From Stigmatella aurantiaca (GTDB taxonomy: Bacteria; Myxococcota; Myxococcia; Myxococcales; Myxococcaceae), in contig NZ_FOAP01000016.1 in assembly GCF_900109545.1 (NCBI RefSeq), positions 62,001-126,000 of the forward strand: a stretch of DNA of 64,000 nucleotides, read 5' to 3'. A model generated the notes under the pieces. The model saw only the letters and a program-made list of their open reading frames with translations. It made no database searches and had not been told where the DNA came from. This document shows positions 36,782-47,262 of the stretch, piece after piece. Numbering within the stretch: position 1 is the first letter of the stretch; each line of letters opens with the position of its first letter. Both the position numbers and the translations under genes were made by a program.

Positions 36782-37669
36782 GTGGAAACAGTGAAAAACA
36801 GCGTCGTCTTCTTCAACGGCCGCTTCGTCCCGGACACGGAGGCCCAGGTTTCCGTACATGAGCGGGGCTACCTCTTTGGGGACGCGGCCTTCGAGACGCT
36901 GCGGGGCTACGGGGGCCACGTGTTCCGCCTGGGGCGGCACCTGGAGCGCCTGGCGCACTCGGCCCGGGTGCTGGGGCTGACGCTGCCGGGCTCCCTGGAG
37001 GTGCTGGCCGGCCAGGTGCGCGAGGCCGTGGCGCGCAGCGCGCAGGCGGACTGCGCCATCCGCGTCACGCTGAGCCGGGGCGAGGGCGGGGCGGGCATCA
37101 GCACCAAGGGCTTCGAGCACCCGGTGTTCTCCATCACCGTCAAGCCGCTGCGCGCCTACCCCGAGGAGGCGTACGCCAAGGGCATCCGCACCCGCGTGGT
37201 GGGCCCGCGCAAGGTGCCGGCCGAGTGCCTGGATCCGACCATCAAGAGCGGCGGGGCGTACCTGCCCAGCATCATCGCGCGCCAGGAGCTGGACCGGGTG
37301 GGCATGGTGGAGGGCGTGCAGCTCGCCGTGGCGGGCCACGTCGTCTCGGGGCTGGTGTCCAACGTCTTCGCCGTCTCGGGCACGCGCCTGCTCACGCCGG
37401 ATGTGGCCAGCGGCTGCCTGCCGGGCATCACCCGCGAGGCCCTGCTGCAGCTGGCGCCCTCGGTGGGGCTCGAGCCCACCGAGACGCGGCTGTCCCTGGA
37501 GGCCCTGCGGCAGGCCGACGAGCTGTTCTTCTCCAACTCACTCATGGAGTGCCTGCCCGTCCAGCAGCTCGACGAGCACTCCTTCCCCACGGCGCCCGGG
37601 CCTTTCACCCGCAAGCTGCGCGCCGCCCTCCATCAACTCATCCATCACGAGAAGCAAGCTTCGACATGA
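36782..37669 (+). CDS. Class IV PLP-dependent enzyme (PabC/BCAT/D-aminotransferase type)
   Basis: A 295-residue fold-type IV PLP enzyme, the family containing branched-chain aminotransferase and aminodeoxychorismate lyase (PabC). The N-terminal VVFFNGRFVPDTEAQVSVHERGYLFGDAAFET is typical; the PLP lysine is K155 in DPTIKSGGAYLPS. The motif GxVxEGxxSN, whose Glu holds the pyridine nitrogen of PLP, reads GHVVSGLVSN, so Ser189 replaces the Glu. Position next to pabB and pabA argues for an aminodeoxychorismate lyase giving 4-aminobenzoate, but the replaced Glu makes activity uncertain. The start is GTG 36782, with GTG 36791 as alternative. The stop overlaps the ligase start (ATGA), so it is the first gene of a coupled operon. 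Confidence 0.83.
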   Translation: METVKNSVVFFNGRFVPDTEAQVSVHERGYLFGDAAFETLRGYGGHVFRLGRHLERLAHSARVLGLTLPGSLEVLAGQVREAVARSAQADCAIRVTLSRGEGGAGISTKGFEHPVFSITVKPLRAYPEEAYAKGIRTRVVGPRKVPAECLDPTIKSGGAYLPSIIARQELDRVGMVEGVQLAVAGHVVSGLVSNVFAVSGTRLLTPDVASGCLPGITREALLQLAPSVGLEPTETRLSLEALRQADELFFSNSLMECLPVQQLDEHSFPTAPGPFTRKLRAALHQLIHHEKQAST

Positions 37670-39093
37670 GTGACCGCGAGCAATGGTGTGAACTGGTGCG
37701 CAAGCACGTTCACGACTGGAACACCCCCGCGAACGCGAAGATCTGGAGCCCCGCGCTGGAGGCCCTGCCTCGCGAGCAGCTGCGGCGCATCCAGGACGAG
37801 AAGGTGGCGGGCGCCTACACGTACCTGTGGAACCGCAGCACCTTCTACCGCCAGAAGTTCGAGCAGGCGGGGCTGGGGCCGGACTCGGTGCGCTCGGTGG
37901 AGGACCTGCCGCGCGTGCCCGTCACGCTGCGCGACGAGTGGCTGGTGGACCAGCAGAAGAACCCGCCCTGGGGCACCTTCTCGCCGCTGCGGCAGGAGGA
38001 CTGGCTGGAGCGCGGGTGGATGATGTTCAGCACCTCGGGCACCACCGCGGCGCACCCGCGCAGCTTCCGCCACACCAACTTCGACCGGGAGATGTGGGCC
38101 TGGCACGGCTCGCGCGCGCTGCACGCCATGGGCGTGCGCCGCGGCGACATCGCCATCAACTGCTTCAGCTACGGCACCTCGGTGGCCTTCTGGGGCCTGC
38201 ACTACGCGCTCAACCACATGGGCATCCCCGTCATCTCCGGCGGCGGGGCCAACACCGAGCGGCGCATCCTCTTCATCGAGACGTACAAGCCCACGGTGCT
38301 CCTGTGCACCCCCTCGTACGCGCTCTACCTGGGCCGGCAGATGCAGGAGCAAGGCAAGTCCCCCAAGGACAGCTCCATCCGGCTGCTCGTCTGCGCGGGC
38401 GAGCCCGGCGCGTGCGTGCCCGCCACCAAGCAGCGCATCGAGGAGCTGTGGGGCGCGCGCATCAACGACGACTTCGGCTGCACCGAGGTGGCCATGTCCC
38501 CCTTCGGCTACACCTGTGAGTACCAGGTGAGCCGCGAGGATGGGCGGGTGGACACCCACTTCATGGAGGACGCCTACGTCCCCGAGGTGTTGGACCCGGA
38601 GACGTTCAAGCCCGTGCCCGACGGCCAGCGCGGCGTGCTCGTGGTGAGCAACCTCTTCAGCGAGGCCCAGCCCATCCTGCGCTACGTCATGGGCGACTGG
38701 GTGTCGCTCACGCGCGAGGCCTGCCCGTGCGGCCGCACCCACGCGCGGGCCATCGGGGGCCTGGCGGGCCGGTACGACCAGCTCATCAAGATCCGCGGCC
38801 TGGCGTTCCTGCCCGCGCTGCTCGAGGACAGCATCCGCAGCCAGCAGGAGATCGGCGACGAGTTCAAGCTGGAGATCACCCACGTCAACGACATGGACGA
38901 GATCCTCCTCACCACCGAGCTCCATCCGGGCGCCTCGATGGACGACCTGGAGGCCCAGGAGCAGCGCCTGTCGCGCAAGCTCAAGGGCTCACTCGGCATC
39001 GTCGTCGACGTGAAGCTGGTTCCCCCTGGCACCCTTCCCCGCACGGAGTTCAAGGCCAAGCGCCTGTTCGATCTCCGTGACAGGAGGCAATAG
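37666..39093 (+). CDS. Phenylacetate-CoA-ligase-like (PaaK-type) adenylating enzyme
   Basis: A 475-residue enzyme of the adenylate-forming superfamily, nearest to PaaK-type aryl-CoA ligases. The phosphate loop is MMFSTSGTTAAHPRSF, and a later motif is INDDFGCTEVAMSPFG (PaaK consensus Y-G-x-T-E). The C-terminal hinge includes YDQLIKIRGLAFLP and a final TLPRTEFKAKRLFDLRDRR, which supplies the catalytic lysine. A ferredoxin-like C-terminal subdomain is normal for PaaK. PaaK enzymes activate aryl-acetates or aryl-carboxylates as CoA thioesters; given its place between pabC-like and pabB genes, 4-aminobenzoate is the obvious candidate substrate, but I cannot confirm it. The ATG at 37666 overlaps the upstream stop, fixing the start. 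Confidence 0.85.
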   Translation: MSDREQWCELVRKHVHDWNTPANAKIWSPALEALPREQLRRIQDEKVAGAYTYLWNRSTFYRQKFEQAGLGPDSVRSVEDLPRVPVTLRDEWLVDQQKNPPWGTFSPLRQEDWLERGWMMFSTSGTTAAHPRSFRHTNFDREMWAWHGSRALHAMGVRRGDIAINCFSYGTSVAFWGLHYALNHMGIPVISGGGANTERRILFIETYKPTVLLCTPSYALYLGRQMQEQGKSPKDSSIRLLVCAGEPGACVPATKQRIEELWGARINDDFGCTEVAMSPFGYTCEYQVSREDGRVDTHFMEDAYVPEVLDPETFKPVPDGQRGVLVVSNLFSEAQPILRYVMGDWVSLTREACPCGRTHARAIGGLAGRYDQLIKIRGLAFLPALLEDSIRSQQEIGDEFKLEITHVNDMDEILLTTELHPGASMDDLEAQEQRLSRKLKGSLGIVVDVKLVPPGTLPRTEFKAKRLFDLRDRRQ

Positions 39094-39098
39094 ACACC

Positions 39099-40652
39099 AT
39101 GTCCGCCATTCATGCCGTTCGAGACGGAACGAAGCAGCCCAGCCCCCCGCATCACATCGTCCAGGAAGTGAAGCTCGCGCTGCCGTTCTGGCGGTACTTC
39201 GAGCTCTTCCGCAAGCAGCAGTACTCGTGCTTGCTGGACAGCGCGCGCGCGCCCCACAAGCTGTGCCGCTACTCGTTCATGGGCAGCGATCCGGCCGCCG
39301 TCTACAAGGCCAAGCGCCAGCACGGCGCGGCCCCCGAGGGCCAGGCGCGCATCGAGGTGATTCACCGCCGCGGCGCGGACGGCCTCACGCTGGAGACGCC
39401 CTTCGTCGAGAAGAAGATCGCCGACGCCTTCAACGAGCTGCGCGCCGTCACCGCGGAGTACCGGGTGGAGCGCGCCCCGAACGACGCGCCCGTGCCCTTC
39501 CTCACCGGCGCCATGGGCTACTTCGGCTACGAGGCGGGCTACTTCATCGAGAAGCTGCCGGACCTCGGCAAGGACCAGCCCGAGCTGCCCGACATCTACA
39601 TGCTCTTCATGGACGTGGTGCTCGCGCATGACCACGAGTCCGGCGCCTCCTACCTGTCCGTCGTGGGCCGGGGCCCCGACGCGAAGAGCGCCCAGGCGCG
39701 CGCCGAGGCCCTGCGCGACGAGACGCTCACGCGCATCCAGATGATGGAGAAGGACCCGCCGGCCGAGTGGACGGGTCCCAAGGCCGCCGCTCCGGGCGCC
39801 AAGTCCACGCCGGTGGAGATCAACGCCCACTTCGACGAGGCGGGCTACATCAACATGGTGCGCGCGGCGAAGGACCACATCACCGCGGGCGACATCTTCG
39901 AGGTGTGCACCACGCACCGCCTCGACTCGCCCCTGCGCGCCGACCCGTGGGACTTGTACCGCGAGCTGCGGCGCATCAACCCCGCGCCGTTCGCCTGCTA
40001 CATCCACCTGCCGGAGGCCTACGTCGTCTCCTCCTCGCCCGAGCGCTTCCTGAGCCTGGACCGGCAGCGCGTGGCGGAGAGCCGCCCCATCAAGGGCACC
40101 CGGCCGCGCGGCAAGTCGCCCCAGGAAGAGGAGGCGATGCTGGCGGACCTGAGCACCAACATCAAGGACCGGGCCGAGAACCTGATGATCGTCGACCTGG
40201 TGCGCAACGACTTCGGCCGGGTCTGCAAGTTCAACACGGTGCACGTGCCCGAGCTGCTCGTCATCGAGCACTACTCCACGGTGTTCCAGCTCGTCTCCAC
40301 CATCCGCGGCCAGCTCGAGGACGACAAGGATCCGTTGGATCTCATCAAGGCCTGCTTCCCCGGCGGCTCCATGACGGGCGCGCCGAAGATTGAGGCGATG
40401 AAGATCATCGACCGGCTGGAGCCCGTCAAGCGCGGCATCTACTCGGGCAGCATCGGCTACATGGACTTCTCGGGCGTGATGGACCTCAACATCGTCATCC
40501 GCACGTTCGTCGTGGTGGATGGCCGCTGCTACTACAACGTGGGTGGCGCCGTCGTCGCGGACTCGGACCCTCGGGGCGAGTACCTGGAGACGATGGACAA
40601 GGCCCGCGCCCTCATTTCCGCTTTGAACAACCTCGCAGGGGCTACGGCATGA
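39099..40652 (+). CDS. pabB: Aminodeoxychorismate synthase component I
   Basis: A 517-residue chorismate-using enzyme. The C-terminal domain has the family motifs KDRAENLMIVDLVRND, HLVSTI-like QLVSTIRGQL, PGGSMTGAPKIEAM, GIYSGSIGYMDFSG and a final ADSDPRGEYLETMDKA. Two features separate PabB from anthranilate synthase TrpE: RPIKGTRPRG carries Lys332, the residue that forms the covalent intermediate in PabB (TrpE has PIAGT), and the N-terminal pocket reads SCLLDSA rather than TrpE's LLES. It therefore converts chorismate and ammonia from PabA into 4-amino-4-deoxychorismate. It starts 5 bases after the ligase stop codon, with AGGAGG 11 bases before the ATG, and its stop overlaps the start of pabA. 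Confidence 0.9.
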   Translation: MSAIHAVRDGTKQPSPPHHIVQEVKLALPFWRYFELFRKQQYSCLLDSARAPHKLCRYSFMGSDPAAVYKAKRQHGAAPEGQARIEVIHRRGADGLTLETPFVEKKIADAFNELRAVTAEYRVERAPNDAPVPFLTGAMGYFGYEAGYFIEKLPDLGKDQPELPDIYMLFMDVVLAHDHESGASYLSVVGRGPDAKSAQARAEALRDETLTRIQMMEKDPPAEWTGPKAAAPGAKSTPVEINAHFDEAGYINMVRAAKDHITAGDIFEVCTTHRLDSPLRADPWDLYRELRRINPAPFACYIHLPEAYVVSSSPERFLSLDRQRVAESRPIKGTRPRGKSPQEEEAMLADLSTNIKDRAENLMIVDLVRNDFGRVCKFNTVHVPELLVIEHYSTVFQLVSTIRGQLEDDKDPLDLIKACFPGGSMTGAPKIEAMKIIDRLEPVKRGIYSGSIGYMDFSGVMDLNIVIRTFVVVDGRCYYNVGGAVVADSDPRGEYLETMDKARALISALNNLAGATA

Positions 40653-41269
40653 GAACGCTGATCATCGATAACTATGACTCGTTCACCTACAACCTCTACC
40701 AGTACGTGGGGGAACTGGATGAGCGTCCGCTCGTGTACCGCAACGACGCGCTCACCCTGGAGCAGGTGAAGGCGCTGGCCCCCGACCGGATCATCATCTC
40801 CCCGGGGCCGGGCTCGCCGGACAACCCCGCCTACTTCGGCGTCTGCATGCGCGTCATCCTGGAGCTGGGCCCCACGCTGCCCGTGCTGGGCGTGTGCCTG
40901 GGCCACCAGGGCATCATCTCCGCCTTCGGCGGCAAGGTGGTGCGCGCCCCCTCGCCCATCCACGGCAAGGTCTTCCCCATCGAGCACAACGGCAGTGAGA
41001 TCTTCCAGGGCCTGCCCACGCGCCTGGACGTGATGCGCTACCACTCGCTCGTGGGCGAGCCGTCCTCCATCCCCGCGTGCCTGGAGGTGACGGCGCGTAC
41101 CGTGGAGGGCGACATCATCATGGGCGTGCGCCACCGCCGCTACCCCATCTACGGCATCCAGTTCCATCCGGAGTCGATTGGTACCCAGACAGGCAAGCAG
41201 ATGCTCCGCAACTTCCTTGATCTCTCTGGCACGGCCTTCAGCCGTTTCCCTCAGGCGTCCGTCGCTTAA
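40649..41269 (+). CDS. pabA: Aminodeoxychorismate synthase component II (glutamine amidotransferase)
   Basis: A 206-residue class I glutamine amidotransferase that supplies ammonia to PabB. It begins MRTLIIDNYDSFTYNLYQYV, the standard start of PabA/TrpG, then IISPGPGSPDNP, the nucleophile Cys in LGVCLGHQGI and the catalytic His-Glu pair in IYGIQFHPESIGT. The His/Glu and HPES motifs are complete. Because the partner is PabB rather than TrpE by its PIKGT motif, PabA is the likely identity; TrpG is an alternative, since amidotransferases can serve both. Its ATG overlaps the pabB stop (ATGA) and it is followed after 44 bp by the condensing enzyme gene. Confidence 0.9.
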   Translation: MRTLIIDNYDSFTYNLYQYVGELDERPLVYRNDALTLEQVKALAPDRIIISPGPGSPDNPAYFGVCMRVILELGPTLPVLGVCLGHQGIISAFGGKVVRAPSPIHGKVFPIEHNGSEIFQGLPTRLDVMRYHSLVGEPSSIPACLEVTARTVEGDIIMGVRHRRYPIYGIQFHPESIGTQTGKQMLRNFLDLSGTAFSRFPQASVA

Positions 41270-41313
41270 ACTCCCCTTCCGCATCCGCCCTCGGCCGTAC
41301 CAAGGACACCCCC

Positions 41314-42393
41314 ATGAGACTGACCGCGATTGACCGTTACATCTCCCAGCGCACCGTTGGCCGCGAGGAGACGCTGGATCTCTTCCGCCACTACTCCAAG
41401 CCGTACTACCCCGATGAGAAGAGCCTCATGGGCGTGGTGGAGATCGTCGGCAAGCTGATGGACCGGGCCATGTTCGAGCAGGTGACCGTGCGCGCCGAGA
41501 ACGAGCCGTTCTACGCCAACTACCTGGACATGACGCGGCGGATGATCGCCGAGTCGGGCGTGCAGCCCAAGGACATCGACCTGGTCATCTACTGTGGCGT
41601 GGGCCGCGGCTACCGTGAGCCGGCCACCGCGTACCAGATGGCCTCGCGCCTGGGCCTCAAAAAGGCCGAGTGCTTCGACATCATCGACGCGTGCAACGGC
41701 TGGGGCCACACCACGCGCATCGTGGAGCGCCTGCTGCGCACCGGCTACGCCAACAACGTGCTCATCCTGAGCCTCGAGTTCAACCGCAGCCCGCGCTTCA
41801 AGGCGGGCGTGGACCGCAACTACGACTCCAGCATCATGTACTCCATCCGCACCATGGCGGACATGGAGTGGCGCGTGTGGGGCGCCACGGTGGGCGAGAC
41901 GGGCACGGCCACCATCCTGAGCCGGGACGACAACAACGGCCCCTGGTACTACGACTACGCCAGCGAGCCGGACGACTTCCAGGACTGCGCCTTCACCCTG
42001 GCCAACCACCGCGAGTATGACCTGGAGCCCATGCCGCTCGAGCAGCAGCACGGCGGCGAGGAGTTCTTCTACGCCTTCGGCAAGCGCATCGGCGAGAGCG
42101 TGAAGTCGCACCTCATCCCGCAGCTGCAGAAGGTGCCGCACCTCTTGGAGGAAGCCAAGGTCGTCATCCCCCACTCCCTGTCGGCCGGTGTGTATGACCA
42201 CATCTTCCGGATGGTGGGCGTGAACGACAAGGCGCTCTACATCTTCAAGCGCTACGGCAACTGCGTCTCCAACGGCGTGCCGGTGGGCGTGGCCACGGCC
42301 ATCAAGGAGCACAAGCTGCAGCGCGGCGACCGCGCGGTGCTGGTGCCCACGGGCAGCGGCTCCTCGGCCGGCGTCATCTCCTTCCGCTACTAA
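41314..42393 (+). CDS. Ketoacyl-ACP synthase III-like (KAS III) condensing enzyme
   Basis: A 359-residue thiolase-fold enzyme of the FabH/KAS III group. The catalytic triad is intact: Cys127 in DIIDACNGWGHTT, His287 in VVIPHSLSAGVYDH and Asn316 in KRYGNCVSNGVPVG. The N-terminal YCGVGRGYREP and the C-terminal TGSGSSAGVISFRY glycine-rich motif are also typical. KAS III enzymes join an acyl-CoA starter to malonyl-ACP, and relatives outside fatty acid synthesis build alkylquinolones, pyrones or other natural products. Here the gene follows pabB-pabA on the same strand, so a CoA-activated aromatic starter is a natural suspect. There is no local malonyl-ACP gene except the ACP of the FAAL protein encoded convergently. 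Confidence 0.86.
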   Translation: MRLTAIDRYISQRTVGREETLDLFRHYSKPYYPDEKSLMGVVEIVGKLMDRAMFEQVTVRAENEPFYANYLDMTRRMIAESGVQPKDIDLVIYCGVGRGYREPATAYQMASRLGLKKAECFDIIDACNGWGHTTRIVERLLRTGYANNVLILSLEFNRSPRFKAGVDRNYDSSIMYSIRTMADMEWRVWGATVGETGTATILSRDDNNGPWYYDYASEPDDFQDCAFTLANHREYDLEPMPLEQQHGGEEFFYAFGKRIGESVKSHLIPQLQKVPHLLEEAKVVIPHSLSAGVYDHIFRMVGVNDKALYIFKRYGNCVSNGVPVGVATAIKEHKLQRGDRAVLVPTGSGSSAGVISFRY

Positions 42394-42468
42394 CGCGGGC
42401 CCCCGCCCGGCGCGGGGGAGGGCGGCATCCCCGCCCTTCCACCGCCGGGCCGCGGCACCTTCCCTCTG

Positions 42469-42535
42469 CTGAAACACCTGCGCCTCCCCGCGGCCCCTCT
42501 CGAAGGGGCTGCGTGGGAGGCGCGGGTGTTTTCAG
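42469..42535. terminator. Large imperfect inverted repeat between convergent KAS III and FAAL genes
   Basis: CTGAAACACCTGCGCCTCCC at 42469-42488 pairs with the sequence ending TGTTTTCAG at 42535, with one bulge and one mismatch, and GCGGCCCCT pairs with AGGGGCTGC at the tip. The result is a nearly continuous stem-loop of about 67 bases between two convergent genes, which fits a strong bidirectional terminator. Confidence 0.65.
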
Positions 42536-42608
42536 GGCTGTGAGGCGGGGGGGGTGGCAGGGGCCCGGAGCTCCGCAGTCTCGCGGAGCCCCGGCCTTGC
42601 CGCGGGCG

Positions 42609-44807
<2,199 letters not shown>

Positions 44808-44896
44808 GCGTTCGATCCTCGACCGGGATAAGTGGTAACAGAATTTTCCACCCGTACGAGGTTAGCAGGTTTGTCTGGAAGACACCATAGAGGGGC

Positions 44897-44917
44897 AAAA
44901 TCTGGAGTCATTCCAGA
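44897..44917 (-). terminator. Intrinsic terminator of the ABC efflux operon
   Basis: On the minus strand TCTGGA, a 5-base loop and TCCAGA form a 6-bp hairpin followed by TTTT, 18 bases past the last permease gene. This ends the efflux operon about 90 bp before the FAAL start. Confidence 0.6.
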
Positions 44918-44934
44918 CTCCCCCTGGCTGGAGC

Positions 44935-46086
44935 CTAGGCGAGTTGCTTGCTGAAGCGGCGTGAGGCGAGCGTGATGATGCAGAAGCCGAAGATGCCCAG
45001 CGCCACGAACTGGAAGCCGAGGTCCGACCAGCCCGCGTCCTTGAGGAGCACGGCGCGGAGGATCTCGATGTAGTAGCGCACGGGGTTGATGTAGGTGATG
45101 GGCTGCAACCACTCGGGCATGCTGCGCACGGGGGTGAGGATGCCGGAGAGCAGGATGGCGGGGAGCATGAAGAGGATGCCGCCCATGAAGGCCTGCTGCT
45201 GGCTGGTGCTCACGGTGGAGATGAACAGCCCCATGCCGAGCGTGGCCGACAGGTAGAGCGCGGTGGCCACGAACAGGGCCACGAAGCTGCCCAGCAGGGG
45301 CATGTCGAACAGGTACGCCCCCACGGTGATGGCCAGGGTGAAGTCAAAGGCGCCGATGACGAGGAAGGGGATGAGCTTGCCCATCATCATGATGCCCGGG
45401 GGGATGGGCGTGACGAGCACCTGCTCCAGGGTGCCCATCTCGCGCTCGCGCGCCAGGCCCATGGCGGTCACGATGGTGGTCACCAGCAGCAACAGCATCG
45501 AGGTGATGCCAGGCACCATGAAGACGGCCGTCTGGAGCTTCGGGTTGTAATAGACGCGCGGCTGGACGCGGACCGTGGGCAGCTGCAGGGGCACGCCGCG
45601 CGCGGCGCTCATCGTCCGGAGCCGGGTCTCGGCCACCTTCTCGTTCAGCTGGCCGAAGAACGTGCCCGTCGCGCCCAGCGCCACGCCGCTGCGGTTGGGG
45701 TCCGACCCATCCACCAGCACCTGCACGTCCGCCGTCCGCTGGCGGGTGATGTCCCGGTCCAGGCCCTGGGGCAGGATGATGGCCACCGAGGCGCCGCCCG
45801 CGTCGAGCAGGGCCTGCGCGGAGGCGGCATCGGGCAGCTCCACGGCCCGGCGCAGCGTCCCATCCGCCATGAGGCTGTTGATGTAGGCGCGGCTGCGGGC
45901 CGTCCGGTCGAGGTCCACCACCGCGGCGGGGACCTTGTCGACATCGAAGTTGACCGCGAAGCCAAAGACGATGAGCTGGACGATGGGGGAGACCAGCAGC
46001 AACCCCATGATGCGCCGGTCCCTCAGGGTCTGGCGGACCTCCTTGAGGACCACCGCCAGCAGCTGTGTCATGCGCTGTCCACTCAT
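44935..46086 (-). CDS. ABC-2 type transporter permease (second of two)
   Basis: A 383-residue inner-membrane permease of the ABC-2 (YhhJ/YbhR-like) type. One helix near residues 23-42 (GLLLVSPIVQLIVFGFAV) is followed by a large periplasmic domain of about 150 residues (VDLDRTARSRAYINSLMADG onward) and a C-terminal bundle of about five helices, ending GIFGFCIITLASRRF. The conserved AREREMGTLEQVLVTPIPP loop is the coupling site for the ATPase. Start ATG 46086 is preceded by GGGAGAG; a GTG at 46107 is an alternative. It is the last gene of a five-gene minus-strand operon and probably pairs with the other permease as a heterodimer. Confidence 0.88.
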   Translation of the reverse strand: MSGQRMTQLLAVVLKEVRQTLRDRRIMGLLLVSPIVQLIVFGFAVNFDVDKVPAAVVDLDRTARSRAYINSLMADGTLRRAVELPDAASAQALLDAGGASVAIILPQGLDRDITRQRTADVQVLVDGSDPNRSGVALGATGTFFGQLNEKVAETRLRTMSAARGVPLQLPTVRVQPRVYYNPKLQTAVFMVPGITSMLLLLVTTIVTAMGLAREREMGTLEQVLVTPIPPGIMMMGKLIPFLVIGAFDFTLAITVGAYLFDMPLLGSFVALFVATALYLSATLGMGLFISTVSTSQQQAFMGGILFMLPAILLSGILTPVRSMPEWLQPITYINPVRYYIEILRAVLLKDAGWSDLGFQFVALGIFGFCIITLASRRFSKQLA

Positions 46087-46123
46087 CGCCGCGCTCTCCC
46101 TTGCCACCCCATCGGGTGCGGCC

Positions 46124-47257
46124 TCATGCCAACCGCCGCTGAAACTTGAAGAAGGACGCGGCCACCATCGCCATCGAGAACACGGCGAGCGCCAGCGTCT
46201 CCCGCCACAGCTCCGACAGCCCGTTGCCCCGCAGGAGGATGCCGCGCAGCGCGGCGACGAAGTACTGCGCCGGCACCAGGCGGGAAATCCACTGCAGCAC
46301 GATGGGCATGTTGTCGATGGGCGTCAGGAAGCCCGACAGCAACATGGACGGCAGCATCGCGCTGAGCACGCCCAGCTGCGTGGCCACCATCTGGTTGCGC
46401 GTCACCACGGAAATCAACAGCCCCTGGCCCAGCATGCTGAACAGGAAGAACAGCGAGCACAGGGCCAGCAGCGGGAGGCTGCCGCGCACCGGCACCTCGA
46501 ACACCCAGGCGCCCACGCACAGCACCATCAGGAGCTGCACGGCGCCCAGCCCCAGGTAGGGCAGGAGCTTGCCCAGAATCACCTCCAGCCGGCCCACGGG
46601 CGTGGCGAACAGCTGCTCCATCGAGCCGCGCTCCCACTCGCGCGCCACCGTCAGCGCGGTGAGCAGCACCGCCACGATGGCCAGGATGTAGCCCACCAGG
46701 CCCGGCACCAGGAACAGCGCCGAGCGGGCCTCGGGGTTGAAGCGCGTCATGGACTTCACGTTCAGTGGCAGCGCGCCCACCATGCCCAGCTTCACGCGGA
46801 TCTTCTGGTTGAGCGCCAGGCTGATGGCGTTGGCCTTGGCGATTGCCTGGCTGGCGGTGTTGCCGTCGGCCCCGTCCAGCAGCAATTGCAGGTGCGCCTC
46901 CTCGCCGCGGCGGATGTCGCGCGCGAAGCCCGCGGGAATCACCAGGCCCACCACGGCTTCCCTGCGGCGGAACATCTGCTCCACCTGGCCCGGATCATCG
47001 AGCTGCGCCACCACGCGGAACTCGTCCGGCGCGGCGAAGGTGCGCCACGCGTCGATGGACTGCTCGGTCCGGTCCAGGTCCACCACGGCCATGGGGATGG
47101 CGCTCAGGTCGAAGCTGACGCCGAACCCGAAGAGCACCAGCAACACCACGGGCATGGCGAGCCCCAGCGCCAGCGTGCGGGAGTCCCGGCGGATGTGCGC
47201 CAGCTCCTTGCTCGTCAGCGCGAAGACGCGAATGGCGAAACGCTGCAATCCCTGCAT
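46124..47257 (-). CDS. ABC-2 type transporter permease (first of two)
   Basis: A 377-residue permease with the same plan as its neighbour: helix near 30-50 (LALGLAMPVVLLVLFGFGVSF), periplasmic domain with AVVDLDRTEQSIDAWRTF, coupling motif VAREWERGSMEQLFATPV, then five C-terminal helices ending in MVAASFFKFQRRLA. The two permeases share about the same order of motifs, so they look like duplicates that now function together. ATG 47257 begins 5 bases after the stop of the ATPase gene upstream, so translation is probably coupled. Exports a substrate across the inner membrane together with the ATPases, HlyD protein and TolC. Confidence 0.88.
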   Translation of the reverse strand: MQGLQRFAIRVFALTSKELAHIRRDSRTLALGLAMPVVLLVLFGFGVSFDLSAIPMAVVDLDRTEQSIDAWRTFAAPDEFRVVAQLDDPGQVEQMFRRREAVVGLVIPAGFARDIRRGEEAHLQLLLDGADGNTASQAIAKANAISLALNQKIRVKLGMVGALPLNVKSMTRFNPEARSALFLVPGLVGYILAIVAVLLTALTVAREWERGSMEQLFATPVGRLEVILGKLLPYLGLGAVQLLMVLCVGAWVFEVPVRGSLPLLALCSLFFLFSMLGQGLLISVVTRNQMVATQLGVLSAMLPSMLLSGFLTPIDNMPIVLQWISRLVPAQYFVAALRGILLRGNGLSELWRETLALAVFSMAMVAASFFKFQRRLA

Positions 47258-47262
47258 CGGCT

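Noticed and set aside
39099..40652. Anthranilate synthase TrpE rather than PabB.
   Set aside because: PIKGT with Lys332 and SCLLDSA are PabB features; TrpE carries PIAGT and LLES.
40649..41269. TrpG of the tryptophan pathway.
   Set aside because: The partner gene is PabB-like and no other trp gene (trpD, trpC, trpF, trpB, trpA) is near, although an amphibolic amidotransferase cannot be excluded.
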